DNA of 64,000 bases from Mactra quadrangularis (Eukaryota > Mollusca > Bivalvia > Venerida > Mactridae). A program made the position numbers and the translations under genes. Positions 12,169 through 24,712 of the stretch are shown piece by piece (positions within the stretch are counted from its first letter, which is position 1; the number at the start of each line of letters is the position of its first letter). Where the stretch lies: contig CM046297.1 in the NCBI GenBank assembly GCA_025267735.1, positions 33,258,011 through 33,322,010 on the forward strand. Reading direction: 5' to 3'. The notes under the pieces were generated by a model. The model ran no database searches, was not told the origin of the DNA, and saw only the letters and a program-made list of their open reading frames with translations.

Positions 12169-12501
12169 CTAAACTCTTTCTATTGCCATTGCTTGGGGAG
12201 CCATTCCTTGAACTTCCTGAGCCTCTTGCATCAATGAACAAAATGGACAGCAAATCCATGAAATAATGTCGTTAGCCATTCCACCGACGATGTTCTTCTC
12301 CCCTCGAATTTTTCCACGTAGGCCGATAGCCATCACAATATTAACTAAGGGAATATTGAACAGGAGGCCGTAAGCTATACAACTGGCACCAACAGCTTCA
12401 GCATTCTTTCCAAATGTGTAACAAGGAACGATCCATGTGATGAGACATAATCCAAAATTGTCAAAACAACCCATAAGACCATGCTGCCAAGTGCCCGACA
12501 T
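12169..12501 (-). CDS. PLAC8/cornifelin-like cysteine-rich protein
   Basis: A complete 110-residue protein of the PLAC8 family. Members are small Cys-rich proteins with a hydrophobic core; roles range from membrane-associated regulation in animals to size control and metal transport in plants, so no specific function is claimed. Family hallmarks are the N-terminal MSGTWQHGLMGCFDN, then CLITWIVPCYTFGKNAEAVG (residues ~19-38), a hydrophobic stretch (~40-60), and the C-terminal ISWICCPFCSLMQEAQEVQ with the CCPFC cysteine cluster. Length is normal for the family. The ATG is 12 bases after a good 3' splice site (TTGTTTTCAG, intron end at 12514), so the gene probably has a spliced 5' UTR exon; one candidate donor (CAG/GTAACA) is at 14557. 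The whole coding region is one exon. Confidence 0.93.
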   Translation of the reverse strand: MSGTWQHGLMGCFDNFGLCLITWIVPCYTFGKNAEAVGASCIAYGLLFNIPLVNIVMAIGLRGKIRGEKNIVGGMANDIISWICCPFCSLMQEAQEVQGMAPQAMAIERV

Positions 12502-12553
12502 CTTTCTTTATATCTGAAAACAAATAAATGTGTCCATTATAATGTGACTTTTT

Positions 12554-15510
12554 ATACGCCCGAAGGGTCGTATTATATCGAGGGGTTACTGCCAGAACAT
12601 GCTATATACCATTTTTTCCAATTTTCACTTTTTTACATTTTCTGAAAGTGCATTTCAATCCGCATATTTTGCACTAATTCACAAGATCATATCTTAATTA
12701 CAACTAACATTATGTAATAAAAACCAAACCAGCTATCTTTCTAACCTAGTAATACCTCTATGCCAAATCAGACTATATGTACATAGCTGGTAACTTTTAA
12801 CATTGAAACAACAATCAATGGAACCAGAACATTCTATAACAAGATAGCTCATTTTGGCATGAAGGGTATTAATATCAAATAATACTTTTGAAAATGCCAA
12901 AACGTGCTATCGTCAGATAGGTGGTTTTGTTTGGCAGAATAGAACATATTTTAGAAACATTTGTTAATGCTAAAACAAGCTATATTGATATAGCTGCCAC
13001 ACTTATACTCTATAGCAGTAATTTAATCAGCTAAAACCATCCACATTGGGATAGAGCTTTTTGGCAGAAACACATCTTTAACTTAATGTTATGTTTTGGT
13101 GCTCTAAACCAGTTATGTAAAGAAATGTCAGTTTGACCTAGTGGTCAGTTTGCTTTGTTTTGATAAATAGGAAGTGATAAGAAGCTATTATAAATAACAA
13201 TAATGTTTAATTGTAAACAAAATTTTTTCCAGGCATTAAACATTATTATACTGATTATGCTATAATTTTGGGAAGACCTTTACAAAATGATTTTGGTTTA
13301 AAAAACTCAATGAAGCTGTTAAATATTAACAACAAAAGTTGTGTAGGGTTGCATAATTTCATTTTTTAAGATTTCTTAGTTTTCGTATACTTGAATGATT
13401 TTTTTTGTAAATGTATAACAGGACTCCTCATGGCATGAACTTATTAGATTGTATATCTTTCAAATTAAACAAAATCCAGATAATAATGTTTTTTGTATAT
13501 ATTCGTAAACAATTATATAGTAAGAAAAGTTAAGTTTTTATCTGGTATTTTACTTTTAACAACTAGTCAATTTTGTAACTAATGAGGCCTAATAGCTTAA
13601 TTTCTGTTGGATAATAAAATTGTTTAATACCGTATTGAGAAATGACAAATAAGCAAGCAACACCAGATAATGTCCTGGAAGCTACTTCACGGATGATTAG
13701 AAGCATTAACATATAAATCACTTTAAGGATTACTGAATGGAAACATGTACCCACAGATTGATATAATGAAATAAAATTCATAACATTCTGTACATCAACA
13801 CAAAAAGGCAAATATTTAATAAAAGGAACGAACATAATGGTAAGCATATAATACTAACAAAATGTGTTGACAGACAATGCTTGGATGACATATTTAAATC
13901 AGATAGTCAGATGATGAAGATATCGCACTCAAATAGAACATTTGTTCACCAAATACTGGAAATTTATTAAACTTAATCAGCCATATTTATCATAAATGGA
14001 AATAGCAACAAGCTAAAGACAATAAAATACAAAAATAAGAAAAAATGTAGGCTACAAATTATCTCGAAGACATTTAAAAAAAAATCAACTGTGTACAGTT
14101 TGAGTATGGAAATGGCAAGTTGTTTTATGAGGTCATATATAGATGGGAAATGGTCTCTAATGTAAATAGTGATCAAAAATGATTCTCCAGTCACTATAGG
14201 TGGGATTAATGTTTTTTATTCAGATAACTGTGGCGGATGACATAGGAATAAAAACATATGTTAACCACACCAAGCTCTCTTTTGTATATCCTTTTAAAGC
14301 ACATATATGTGAATTTCAATTATAATATTCCAATTTTATGAAAGTATTTATACAGACATTATGAAGGTACATTTTATGACCATTATAATTATCAACAAAT
14401 ATTATTTCACCCCAGCTTCATTTTGTGTTACAAATAGTTTGGTGAAAAGTCATACTATCCCTTTAAAGTATGTCATGTTTCATTTCAGTAAGATTCGGTT
14501 AAAGTTTAGAAACTAGCTTCACGACAAGCTGTATTCAAAATGATTTAACAATGTTACCTGGTGATTGCTTCTTAAGGTTTGCATTTGATGAAGAAATTCT
14601 CTTGGTCAAATCAAATACAAATAAAAACTAGTCAACACTGACAAATGCTAAACAAGTTACTAAGTTTTCTGCTGAACTTTACATTTTGACAGAAAAGAAC
14701 TTTGCAAAGAAATAACCAGCTAAATTATTTTAGTATAATGACAAAATGTACATTTACCTTCAAACAGTGTTAAAAAGGTAGTTTGCTGGTGTTAAAAACA
14801 CAAAAAATCTTAAGAAAATGTTAAGAAATTTACATATTGAGACTTGAAAAGCTTATCAATAGCTCTATGAGTCACAATATCTCGTACATGTATTAGATTT
14901 TGAGAATTGACTGTCTAAGTATTTGGGTATTTGACTGGATGTGCTTTACAAGAATGCAATATATCACTATTTAGCATCTTATTGACTCTAAACTATTGTT
15001 TAAGTACACCTCATTGTTGAGCCATAAGCAGCTATAAGCTTGTGTAATGTTCTGGTCCCGTTTAAATGCTATATTCTACATTAAGTGTCTCTGCCAATAC
15101 AACCTATCAATATATAGAATGTTTTGGCACAGTTCATGCCATTCCAATATAATTTTTAATGCATGCTATCTTTTTATAGCATGTTTTGGTACAATAAGTT
15201 TTAAACAGAAATTAAAAATTTCATTCAACCAAAACCAGCTATGCGATTATAGCATGTTTTGGCATAAATGTATTACATATTTAGGTGCCTATTTTCAGAG
15301 CCAGAACAATTTTAGCTATTTGTGATTATGTTAATAAAGATAATGTTAAAAAACATATATCATATTGTCAATGACATAAATATGAATAACTCCACTGCGT
15401 TAAATTTTCAAAATATCATTTTTTTATCATTTGAAACAGAAAAATGTTCCTCCTGAAAAATTTCAAAATATGGACATAGCAGGTTCTGGCAATAACCCCT
15501 CGATATTATG
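12554..15510. mobile_element. ~3-kb foldback element with sub-repeated inverted arms
   Basis: The left end (CGAGGGGTTACTGCCAGAAC, 12578) is the inverse of the right end (GTTCTGGCAATAACCCCTCG, 15482). Each arm, roughly 12554-13110 and 15020-15510, is a string of degenerate 60-90-bp units with GCTATA..GCCAAAAC or its inverse (TATAGCATGTTTTGG). The unpaired middle (13110-15020) is AT-rich with no recognisable coding. It lies just upstream of the PLAC8-like coding exon and probably within or beside its 5' UTR intron. Confidence 0.6.
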
Positions 15511-16880
15511 GCACCGCTCGTCCGTCCGTCTGTCTGTCCGTCCGTCCGTCTTCCTTGTGTGGACAACTCCTCCCTCATTTCATGGCCAATTTTCTTCAAA
15601 CTCCCTCTGATGATAAACATTGATGCCTAGTTGTGCGTAAAGTGGAGATAATTCAATTTTTTTTATTCGACTTTGAATTACTTCCCCTTTCATATATCTC
15701 TATATATGCCATATGTTAATAAAGTCAAAATGGCAAGCAATGAAAAACTTGTCCGGACAATAACTGAACCACAAATGTACCTAGGTTCACCAAAATTTAT
15801 GTGAGGGTAGCCCTTGTGTCAAGGATATGCCCTATTGGTTTTGGGGCTCCTGGGTCAAAGGTCAAGGTCACAGGGGCATCATATTGAAAAACCTTGTCCA
15901 GGTAATAACTCAACAATGACTGCACCTAGGTTCACAAAATATCTTGTGAGAGTTGCCCATGTGTCAAGGATGTTCCCTATTGGTTTTGGGGCCCCTGGGT
16001 CAAGTTTAAACCATCAACCAGAAGATATCAAATTACCAAGCAGTGACTTCAAATGTTCAATCAATATGTTAATAAAGTCAAAATGGCAAATAATGGAAAT
16101 AATGCTATATTTAATAAGTAACATGAAATAAGTTCACCAAATTTTATGTGAGGGTAGCCCATGTGTCAAGGATGTTCCCTATTGGTTTTGAGGCCCCTGG
16201 GTCAAAGGTCAAGGTCACAGGGGCATCATACGGAAAAACATTGTCAGGACAATAACTAAACAATGCTTGTACCTAGGTTAACCAAATTTTATGTGGATCA
16301 GCCCATTTGTCAAGGAGTAATGTGTTGATAGCTCTTTGGTAGAGGATGTTCCCTTTTGATTTGGAGACCCTAGGGTCTAAAGTCAAAGTCACTGGGACTT
16401 AATTTATATTGAAACATTTTCCGGACAATAACTCAATAATGATTGTACCTAGGTTCACTGAATTTTATTTAAGGGTAGCCTAAATGTCTAGCATATGCCC
16501 CTTTGGTTTTAGGCCCCTGGGTCAAAGGTCAAAGTCACAAGGAAATCATGATGAAAAACCTTGTCCAACAACCAACTTTATCTAATATCACCAAATTTTA
16601 TGTACCAATACTCTTTGGGTCAAGGGTGAGAACTTTTGGTTCTGAGGCCCCAGGGCAAGGTCACTGGAAGTTTGTATGGGAAAACTTTGTGCCAGTGATA
16701 ACTCAACAATGGCTGTACCTAGGTTCTTAAAATCTTTGCTTTGGATAGCCCTCCAGTTAAGGATGGGACCTATTCTGATATTCAGGGTTCATTTATCAAG
16801 GTCACAGGGACTTCATATGAGATAGAACACAGCATGGACTGCACACGGGCGTATAATGCCCTGCCCAGCGGAGCTCTTGT
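15511..16880 (+). mobile_element. GTCCGTCCGT / GGTCAAGGTCAC repeat element
   Basis: A GTCCGTCCGTCTGTCTGTCC run (15520-15550) is followed by several diverged ~170-230-bp units, each with GTCAAGGAT, CCTATTGGTTTTGGGG, GGTCAAAGGTCAAGGTCACA and a CAATAACTCAACAATG-like block. It ends GGGCGTATAATGCCCTGCCC near 16850. Similar sequences lie at 56400-57010 in reverse. Such elements are common in bivalve genomes, from memory. Confidence 0.65.
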
Positions 16881-16891
16881 TATGTATATAT

Positions 16892-17067
16892 CAGGGCTCA
16901 ACATAATTTCTTTTATGTAGGTTGTCTGGTGTGAAACCCACCTATATATTTTACTTGCCCAAACCAGGGGTGTTACATAAAATTCCTGCCCAAACTCAAA
17001 GTTTACTAGCAGTAATAAATTGGATGAACCAAAATAGGGACAATAAGACCACATTTGTTGAGCCCTG
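16892..17067. mobile_element. hAT-like MITE, 176 bp
   Basis: It starts CAGGGCTCAACAT and ends ATTTGTTGAGCCCTG, an inverted pair with the CAGGG start typical of hAT elements. No clean 8-bp target duplication was seen. Confidence 0.6.
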
Positions 17068-17370
17068 CTTACGTATATTGTATACTTAAATAAAATATTA
17101 AGCAACAATCTCCCAGGTTTAGAGTTACATACTGAGTTACCTACTGTATAACTTGCTAATGCCTTTAAATAGTATATGTAATATAAAAGTAATATCAAAG
17201 CTTTTTTTCTGTATTTGGGGAAGGGGCCTAGGGACTTTTTTTATATAGAACACTTGGGAAATTTTATTGCAATGTCATAGATAGGGGAACAAAAAATGCA
17301 AGGTAAACTGCAAATTTTGGGAAAACTGCATAATTTTATTGAAATTTCAAGAGGGGAAGGCGCCTGTAGG

Positions 17371-18583
17371 AGGTCCTAATTTCGTCACTGACCTAATTTC
17401 GTCACCCCACCTTAAATACTAAAAGCATTGAGCAATACTAAAATTTAAGTAATCTTTTTATAAACTCACTAAAATAAGCTTAGATTCCCGTTATTAGCTC
17501 GAAATCTTAACGTAGGGCGGAGCGACGTTGTAGGCGGAGCCAAACCTGCACTGATTGTGATTTTACACTACCGGTAAACATGTCAATATTTAAAATGGTG
17601 AAATTTCGATTTTTTTGTCATAAAATTGTTGAAGAAACAACACAGATTGGAGGTAAAAGATCTAAATATTGTATATAAATAAATAAACGGAGATTTACTT
17701 CACAAACATGAAGAAAAAACTTATTTTTATTTTACAGTGTTGATTTTTGGTCCTGCTTAAACAGTCGTCTGCATTTATACCCAGCCTCAAAACATTGTGT
17801 TTACTAACGTTATTTGACAGAATAATCCCTAGAAAAGTTGATGGAATAAAAGCTTTATGATTCATTTACATATTTTAAAAATAAAAAGTCAGTTTTAAAT
17901 TACAAATTTAACATTGTATTCATTCATTTCCTTAAGGTGACGAAATATGGCCACCCCAGGATATACAAGGAAAAAAAGGTCTGAATATGAACTTAACCTG
18001 AAAGGGTAAATATTATCAAACATTAAATTTATATTTAACAGCTAGCAATCATATCATTTACGTGAGAAAATGCTTGTAAATGTTTGAATCCACATTTTAG
18101 ACTGAATTCTAGCAATGAGGCGGTGCTTCGTAATGGGCGGGGCCAAACTTACACTAGTTTGGATTATTATGATCATAATCACGATGTCAATTGAAAATGG
18201 ACGAATTTTTATTAATTCGTTTTAAATCTTTGTAACAAGTACATAATTTGATGGTTATACTCCTAATTATTACACTGCATTTTAGAAAATTATGCTTCTC
18301 GTCATTTCAGTGAGTAAAATCCATGTTTCACTATGCAATTTTTATTTTTATATTCATTTGACCAGGGAATTGGATACATTATCTATGTCTCTGATTTGAC
18401 GCACGTCTGCATTTTTTGGCGCGTTCTTAAATGTTGATAGTTGATTTTCCACACGAAGTGAACGTGGGAAATTGATGAAATAATAATTCATTTACCTGAT
18501 TACCTTAGTAAATGAAGTTTGTTTAAGCATTCAAGTTTATTTTTTCACCAATCTTATGTCCCTAGGGTGACGAACTAGGACCC
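17371..18583. mobile_element. Tandem pair of related elements with GGTCCTA..TTCGTCAC ends
   Basis: GGTCCTAATTTCGTCAC (17373) is mirrored by GTGACGAACTAGGACCCC (18567). A second internal pair is CTAATTTCGTCACCCC (17390) and GGTGACGAAATATGGCCACCCC (17936). Each half contains a related block (GGCGGAGCCAAACCTGCACT near 17530 and GGCGGGGCCAAACTTACACT near 18140) and a TGTCAATATTT/TGTCAATTGAAAATGG block. The reading is two diverged copies of a ~560-bp element side by side. Confidence 0.55.
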
Positions 18584-18978
18584 CAGCACATCAAATTGTA
18601 TGCATTATTTAAAGCAAAAATATGGTTGGCGCGACATGAACAGAAAATAAAATTATTTTGGATATTCAGAATGACTTTTATTAAAGCTATAGATCTAATA
18701 CACTTATAGAGTCGGAATGCACGATTCAATGGAAGACATTTTACACGTCAAGTGCTTGTTTGCCGAGAACTTTCTGCCCGACTGTTCCATTAAACACTTC
18801 CGTAGAAAGGATTCACCGCACCTGCACATGCGCCACTGAAAAATATTTGACGAATTAGATGCTAAAATATTTACCTGCGTGAATAAATTTGATTTCCGGG
18901 GTTATTTTTGATAATTTTTCTTAGAAAATGAAAATGGCCGCCTCAAAATGGAAAGAGAACGCTACGTCATCAGATTAA

Positions 18979-18986
18979 TGACGTCA
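18979..18986. promoter_or_regulatory. CRE-like palindrome TGACGTCA
   Basis: A perfect CREB/ATF consensus in a locally GC-richer patch (18760-19010) that also has a GCACATGCGCC block. No exon could be tied to it, so a promoter role is only a possibility. Confidence 0.25.
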
Positions 18987-19034
18987 CGAATAAAAGTTTT
19001 GACAGAGTAGTCGTTCGTGATTCTAACAACATTC

Positions 19035-19316
19035 TCCAATTGGTTAGTAGGTTCTTACAGTTGGATTCCCGGGATTTTATCATTGAATTCCTATGTAAGG
19101 ATAACAAAATATTTCATCTTATATCTTTCTTGTTAATTAAGATATTAACAGAAGATAGTTCTTCACCTTAAAAACAAGAAGTTACAGAGAAGTTTTTTTA
19201 AGATTAATTTTGGCAAATTGACATTGAAAAGTAAGGGTAAAATTCGAGTAATCCAACTAATAGGACCTACCTATTTCAAGTGTATGCAAGGGGAAATAAC
19301 TGACTGAAGTCCCCTA
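19035..19316. mobile_element. TAAGGGACTT MITE, copy 2, 5' truncated
   Basis: It matches 3780-4228 from TCCAATTGGTTAGTAGG to GACTGAAGTCCCCTATT, without the nested ~115-base block of copy 1 and without the left terminus. Confidence 0.65.
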
Positions 19317-20100
19317 TTACACAAAATTCTTAATTACTAACCAATCACTGTTTTTGGACAACCACTGTCACTGAATGGGGAGTCACTTAAATAATAAATT
19401 ATTTTCTACATCAATTACGTAGGCACTCATTGTACATAAAGAAAGCGGATTGAGCAGGATCACACATAAAATCAATTCTAATAAGATTAAGCACTAGTGA
19501 AGTACTAACACATGTGCCATTTTCCTTCTTATTGTTTTTATGTAAGGTACATGTATAAGGTATATATAAGGCATTTGTTTAACTTGAACGATTTGTTTAA
19601 ACAGCAGGTTTTATTCCGATACTATAACAGTGGGTGTATTGTTTGACATCAGGCTATTTTTAAGGGAAACATTGAACCATTCCATTCAATGTTGGTCGAT
19701 TTTCTTCCAAGAATAATGCCTTCTAGAGCAAATAGTGTAGACATTTTGACGATCGAGCCTTTTTATTAGTGTGGTAACGATTTGAAAACTATTGCCATTT
19801 AACAGGCGTTTGAGACATTTTTCTTCATATACACATATACAAAAAGAAGGAAAATATGTGTCGGATTATTGACAGCTTAGTTAGTATAATTATTGTTTTA
19901 AATAGCATAGACTTTAAATATCTTTATGAAAATTAAACATGTACAGAAAAACATTTATTAAATTAACTTTTTGAAACATTGATCAATATGATTTGCATTT
20001 GCGGTAATATGTTTCGAAATAGATAATGAAACTTGAAGATTATGACAAAATTTTATGGGTTTTTTTTGGTGTGTAATAAAAACTTTATTTCGGAAGTTAG
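19317..20100. other. Gene-free stretch
   Basis: AT-rich sequence. No exon, repeat structure or RNA gene was recognised. Confidence 0.4.
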
Positions 20101-20240
20101 CCGCGACCATGGCGTAGTGGTTAGCATGTGTGACTTCGAATCTGGAGATCGCGGGTTTATATCACAGGAGCCCAGTGCAAGTTTCCTCTCATATTTTGTG
20201 TTCTATGTATGTGATAAGAAGGGAAATTTCATCGGGCTCC
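20101..20240 (+). mobile_element. tRNA-derived SINE head fragment
   Basis: CCATGGCGTAGTGGTTAGCA and GGAGATCGCGGGTTTATATC resemble tRNA A- and B-box regions. The tail block CTACTTT..TTCATCGGGCTCCTTTGG does not match family A. Confidence 0.5.
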
Positions 20241-20751
20241 TTTGGTAAAACTGAAAATAGGATCGTGTGATGAGAGTGTTGTGATGAATTATGATATTTA
20301 CATTTCGGAACATACTTTTTGTGTGATTCACTCTAAGACATTGAAAAATGTTTTATGGACATTCTATAACATCATTTGGATTTACGAAAAAGAACTACAA
20401 TTATGTGTTTGGACTGACGTTCGGAAGGCTATTTCAAGGTTAGGATAAAATGTTTTCATTTCTTTCTAAATGTCTTATTTGTTGATTTTTTATATTTTCA
20501 CTGTCACGTCTATACACTTGATGCATCTCTTACAAAATATTTCAAATTTTTTTGGAATTTATGGATATTTTAATATATTAAGTTACCCAACCCACTTGAA
20601 ATTTTCAATTTCAACAAATGATAGACCCATTAACTTCAGTTACGAATGTCGTCATATTGGACTACAAACTTAAGTCGTCTATTGAAATATCAATATCATT
20701 TTTCTGATTCTAAATGCAGTATTCATAACATTTGTTTGTTTGAAAGTATTC

Positions 20752-20893
20752 CAGGAGAAGTTTCCGGCCTTATGGAAGGGTAGGTTAGTACTGGTTATAG
20801 ACAAGAGTCCAGGAAAGCTAGGTTTGGTGCGCTGGACGCCGTAAAATGATCTAAATTGTGTTGACCGGCGTTAAATCCAAGTAAAAAAGTATT
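20752..20893 (+). mobile_element. SINE family B tail
   Basis: TAGTACTGGTTATAGACAAG, a CGCCGTAAAATGATCTAAAT block and GGCGTTAAATCCAAGTAAAA match the tail of the copy at 2041-2325. A hAT-like MITE begins three bases downstream. Confidence 0.6.
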
Positions 20894-20895
20894 CA

Positions 20896-21316
20896 CAGGG
20901 CTCGAATTTAACAAAAAAATGGACTTTCAAATTTTTGCGAATTGATTTTATTTCAACTCGCAAAATGAAAACATCACTACATGTAGCATTAGTTCTCATA
21001 ATTTTACGAGCTTACATAATATCTTTTCATACATTCATATATGCAATAAAAACAACATAGTACTATATTTAAATGTAGATAGAACAAGGGCATTAAATTG
21101 AGGGATAGACATCGAACATGTCTTTTAGGTGAATCTTTACTTGGTACTATCAATCTATCTGGATGTTTCAATGCTGATGTTTTCCTCATTAGTTTAGACA
21201 GTCATGTTTTTCGTCGATTTCAACTCGCGAAAGTTTGCGAGTTTGAATAAAGGTTACTCGCAATTTTCAAAATCCACTCGCATTTTGCGAGTATGCGAGT
21301 TTAAATTCGAGCCCTG
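20896..21316. mobile_element. hAT-like MITE, 421 bp
   Basis: It begins CAGGGCTCGAATTTAA and ends with its perfect inverse TTAAATTCGAGCCCTG. Flanks AGTATTCA and GTGTTCCA could be a diverged 8-bp duplication. The interior has several ACTCGCGAAAGTTTGCGAGT-like sub-palindromes. Confidence 0.75.
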
Positions 21317-21679
21317 GTGTTCCAGTGATTTCTTCATTTCATCTTCGATGATTTGGATGTGCATGTTTAATTCAGTTTTTTCTTTACCTCTAACTAGAGT
21401 TTGGTATCCATGCATCGTAATTCCAATCAACAATCTGACATTAGAAAACATTCGTTTTTTGATTAACTATTACATACACAAGTAGTGTTTCGAACTACAA
21501 TTGGTATCTTATGTTCAACTTTAATACCAACAACATTGTGTACCATCCTTGACCCTTTAACTGGCTTGATTTTCATTTTATTTCGCTTATTACCAATTGT
21601 CTTATTTTGGCAGTTTTCTTACGTAAGAAGCATTTATTCAATTGTCAAATTTTGTATTCGTTCCCAGCCCAACGTAAAC

Positions 21680-21965
21680 ATAGTGAAGCTATGCTCAGTT
21701 TGTAGCACGCAAATCTACTTATCGAGAGGTCATAGGTTCGGTTCTCGAGCGGGGCCCTCTTTAGTGGAGTTTGGTCATGATTTTTTTACGACTATTCTCC
21801 CTTGTAGGGCAGATGTCAGTCAATGACGAATGTACATGCCTAGTAACTAGTTACAGCTAAATCTTGGTTTTGGCCTTTTCAAGAAGGGTGAGTTGGTTGG
21901 CTGACCGCCGTGATAAGACCTATACAATATATTGCTACGGCAACAAAACCCTGCAACACAAACAC
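21680..21965 (+). mobile_element. SINE family A, copy 2
   Basis: GCTATGCTCAGTTTGTAGCA head, B-box-like AGGTTCGGTTCTCGAG, central GTCAGTCAATGACGAATGTA and tail TATTGCTACGGCAACAAAAC line up with copy 1. Confidence 0.75.
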
Positions 21966-22157
21966 GACAGATGAGATAAAACTTATACACTAGGGTCCAA
22001 ATGTTTCTTAACAATTATTTTGAGTACATTTAATGGCTGAATTGATGAAACATATTTTATTACCTCTATTTACATAATACAATGTACACATAAATTACAA
22101 TAATGAAGGTAATTGGGTTGGACCACAAGTTCTCTAACTTAGTTATGGTCCTCCCCA

Positions 22158-22396
22158 TTAACATGTCCTGAGTAATAAATCATATTTAACAATATATTTG
22201 ACAATATATAGTCGAGATAACAATGTGGTAATAATAACTATAAATGTTAACACGTTGTGAATAATAGATCGTAATTTGACAATATTTAAACGAGATAACA
22301 AATCGGTTGTGATAACTATAAGTAAAAGTATAAAAGAGAAGAAATAAGTGGAAGAAGGGATGTGTAGATTTTCCAATGGGGTCCGTTGAGAACAAC
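22158..22396 (-). repeat. Presumed 3' tail of the minus-strand LINE with short tandem units
   Basis: Downstream of the LINE stop, a TTGACAATAT..CGAGATAACAA block occurs twice (about 22198 and 22275), each followed by TAACTATAA. Its position suggests LINE 3' UTR. Confidence 0.4.
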
Positions 22397-22990
22397 CTAG
22401 TCAAAACGCTTTGTATTTTTTATATATTTGTGTACTGCATACACAATAGTTTCATTTTCTTCTTGAGAAAGCGAGGTATCACCACATAGTAAGGTATTAA
22501 CATTTAATGGATGAAATGGCCGAGTATCGGTAAACAATTGAATTCGTTGGTTAACATATAGATTGCATTTAAAGAAAAAGTGTTCTGCAGTTTCACTTAC
22601 ATTACAATTAATACATTTGTCAGAATCAGTAATGTGATTTCTGTGAAGATCACTTTTAAGATCGCTACAATTGTTTCTGAGACGTGTATGAATCACAGAG
22701 GTACGTCTAGATCCGATAAAATAATGTGCAGGTACTTCACAAGTTTTGAATGATAAATTTAGTAGATCTCGTTTAAATTGACTGATTGTTTGACTATTTC
22801 TCACTTGTTCTGATAATGAATTCCAGGAATTAATGGCAGAAGGAATAAAAGAATTTGAGAAGAGCGCTGTTCGTTGTTGGGGAATTACAAAATCATTCCT
22901 TGATCTTAGGTTATAGTTTAGGGGATTTTTTTCAGTTCTCTGGAACAATGATAATAAATCATTTGGTACCATAAAATTTATCTATTTATT
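22397..22990 (-). mobile_element. 3' end of a non-LTR retrotransposon (LINE), reverse-transcriptase C-terminus
   Basis: An open frame of 191 codons (22397-22972) encodes the region downstream of the reverse-transcriptase core in CR1/jockey-type LINEs. It contains YNLRSRNDFVIPQQRTALF, SFIPSAINSWNSLSE and a Cys-His motif CINCNVSETAEHFFFKC (C-x2-C-x7-H-x4-C). The catalytic FADD/YADD core and endonuclease are absent, so this is a 5'-truncated insertion, as is usual for LINEs. The frame is undamaged, suggesting fairly recent insertion. Clade assignment is tentative. Confidence 0.85.
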
Positions 22991-24712
22991 CAAAGAATTA
23001 TTGTTCGGGAAGATTTACTCGATTATATACGAACTACTGAAAACAGTACTATAAAAATATTGGTATATTTTGATGGCATAACGACATCAATTTTTTTATT
23101 TCACTACAGCAATTACAGTGCATTAATTTAAATATTAATATGTTGAAACCTTTTTTTCTTTTTTATTTACTGGTTCACAAACTAATATAGAACAATTTCC
23201 TGAAAAGGTGAACTGTTAAAATGAATAAAACAGTTATACATATTATTGCATGTACATGCTAGTCCAAGTAAAATAATGCGACTGTCGAAACAAAAGAATA
23301 GTTATTGGTGGCTTAACAATAACGATGAGGTTTGAATATTGTTGCAAATCTATTAATTTAACTTTGAAGCTTTTATAACAATAAAAATAAGGCATGTCCA
23401 AATTAACGGATGGGCAATTAATAAATTCAAAAGGTAAGTGAAACATTATCTTCATTCCTAATAAGACAAACAAAATTATTTCCATCATCCATCTTGATTC
23501 AACTGACTGTCTTGTATACAAAATGTCACCATTAAAGACGTAAAACCTCTATCTGTTAATTTTCACTTTGCACAATGGACAATAATACATATATAAAACA
23601 TTTGTCTACAAGGGATTCATCAATCCCCTAATTTTACTTAAAATCTACATAACTACGATGGTGACCTTGTCATCTATGATCCTTATCTTATCTCATCAAT
23701 CGCAACAGGGGTCACGGCTTGTAAGATTATGTTATCACAAAACTGATGTATCAACTATCAGTGCTACATGTATATGGCTGTATCAAACAGCGAAAACCTT
23801 GATGGGTCTAAATGTTGGGTATGAATTAGCAAACGCTCTATAGCCTTTTTTCAAAATACAATTCAGTGCCTGTAGTTATGAAAAAAATAAGTCTTAATAT
23901 TTTAGGACAAACTGACCTATAGTTTGCAAGAAATATTCTATAAAAGTCACAAAGTGCACTTAAATTGTCTGTACCGTGACATACGGGGTAGAATGTTGCT
24001 ACTTGAAATACCATCAAATGTACTTGTATGTTAGTTTGCAATGAAAACCGCACTATCAAATCACCAATTTATTGCTTAAATAACAATTTCGATAGTTTCA
24101 GAAAAAGTTGATGTTTTAGTTGAAATCTGTGAATAAGAATACTTTTAAACCACAATTGAACCTTTGGAAATCAACGTCTCTAAATAAAATAATATAAGGT
24201 AATATTAGGCCGTCATGTTTGTTCAGTAACGTTTAGGGAAAATATTACCTATACTACCTTTCTTGTAACCTTAAAAACTTTCAGGTAAAATATGCGTAGA
24301 ATGAAATACTGACAAATATGAGATGGTTTGTCAAATGGTATAGCAAGTAATGGTATCCCGATTATCTTGGAGCCAGTAAAATAGTGATCATTTACATGCC
24401 TTAAGGCCTGTTAAAATATCTTTTGTAAGCAAATTATGTTCATTACAGTCATAAAATTTTTTCAATATGTTTGGTGTAAACCATGGTGCTTTTCACAGAA
24501 ATTCTTACGAATTTTTTTTCGTAAGTCAGTTTCATAAAATTAGCACTTTCAAGTCAGACGGATAATAAGCATAAAGTTCTATGATATGATATTCAGCTTT
24601 TTAAAATTACTTTATTGCCCATCCATTAATATTGATAGGCCGTATTTTATTGTAACAAAAGTTAAATGATAAAATTAAATTGCAACAAATTATTCAAAAC
24701 TTTTTATATAAT
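22991..24712. other. Gene-free stretch
   Basis: AT-rich sequence without recognisable exons, RNA genes or clear repeats; only short, mutually contradictory reading frames. Confidence 0.45.
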
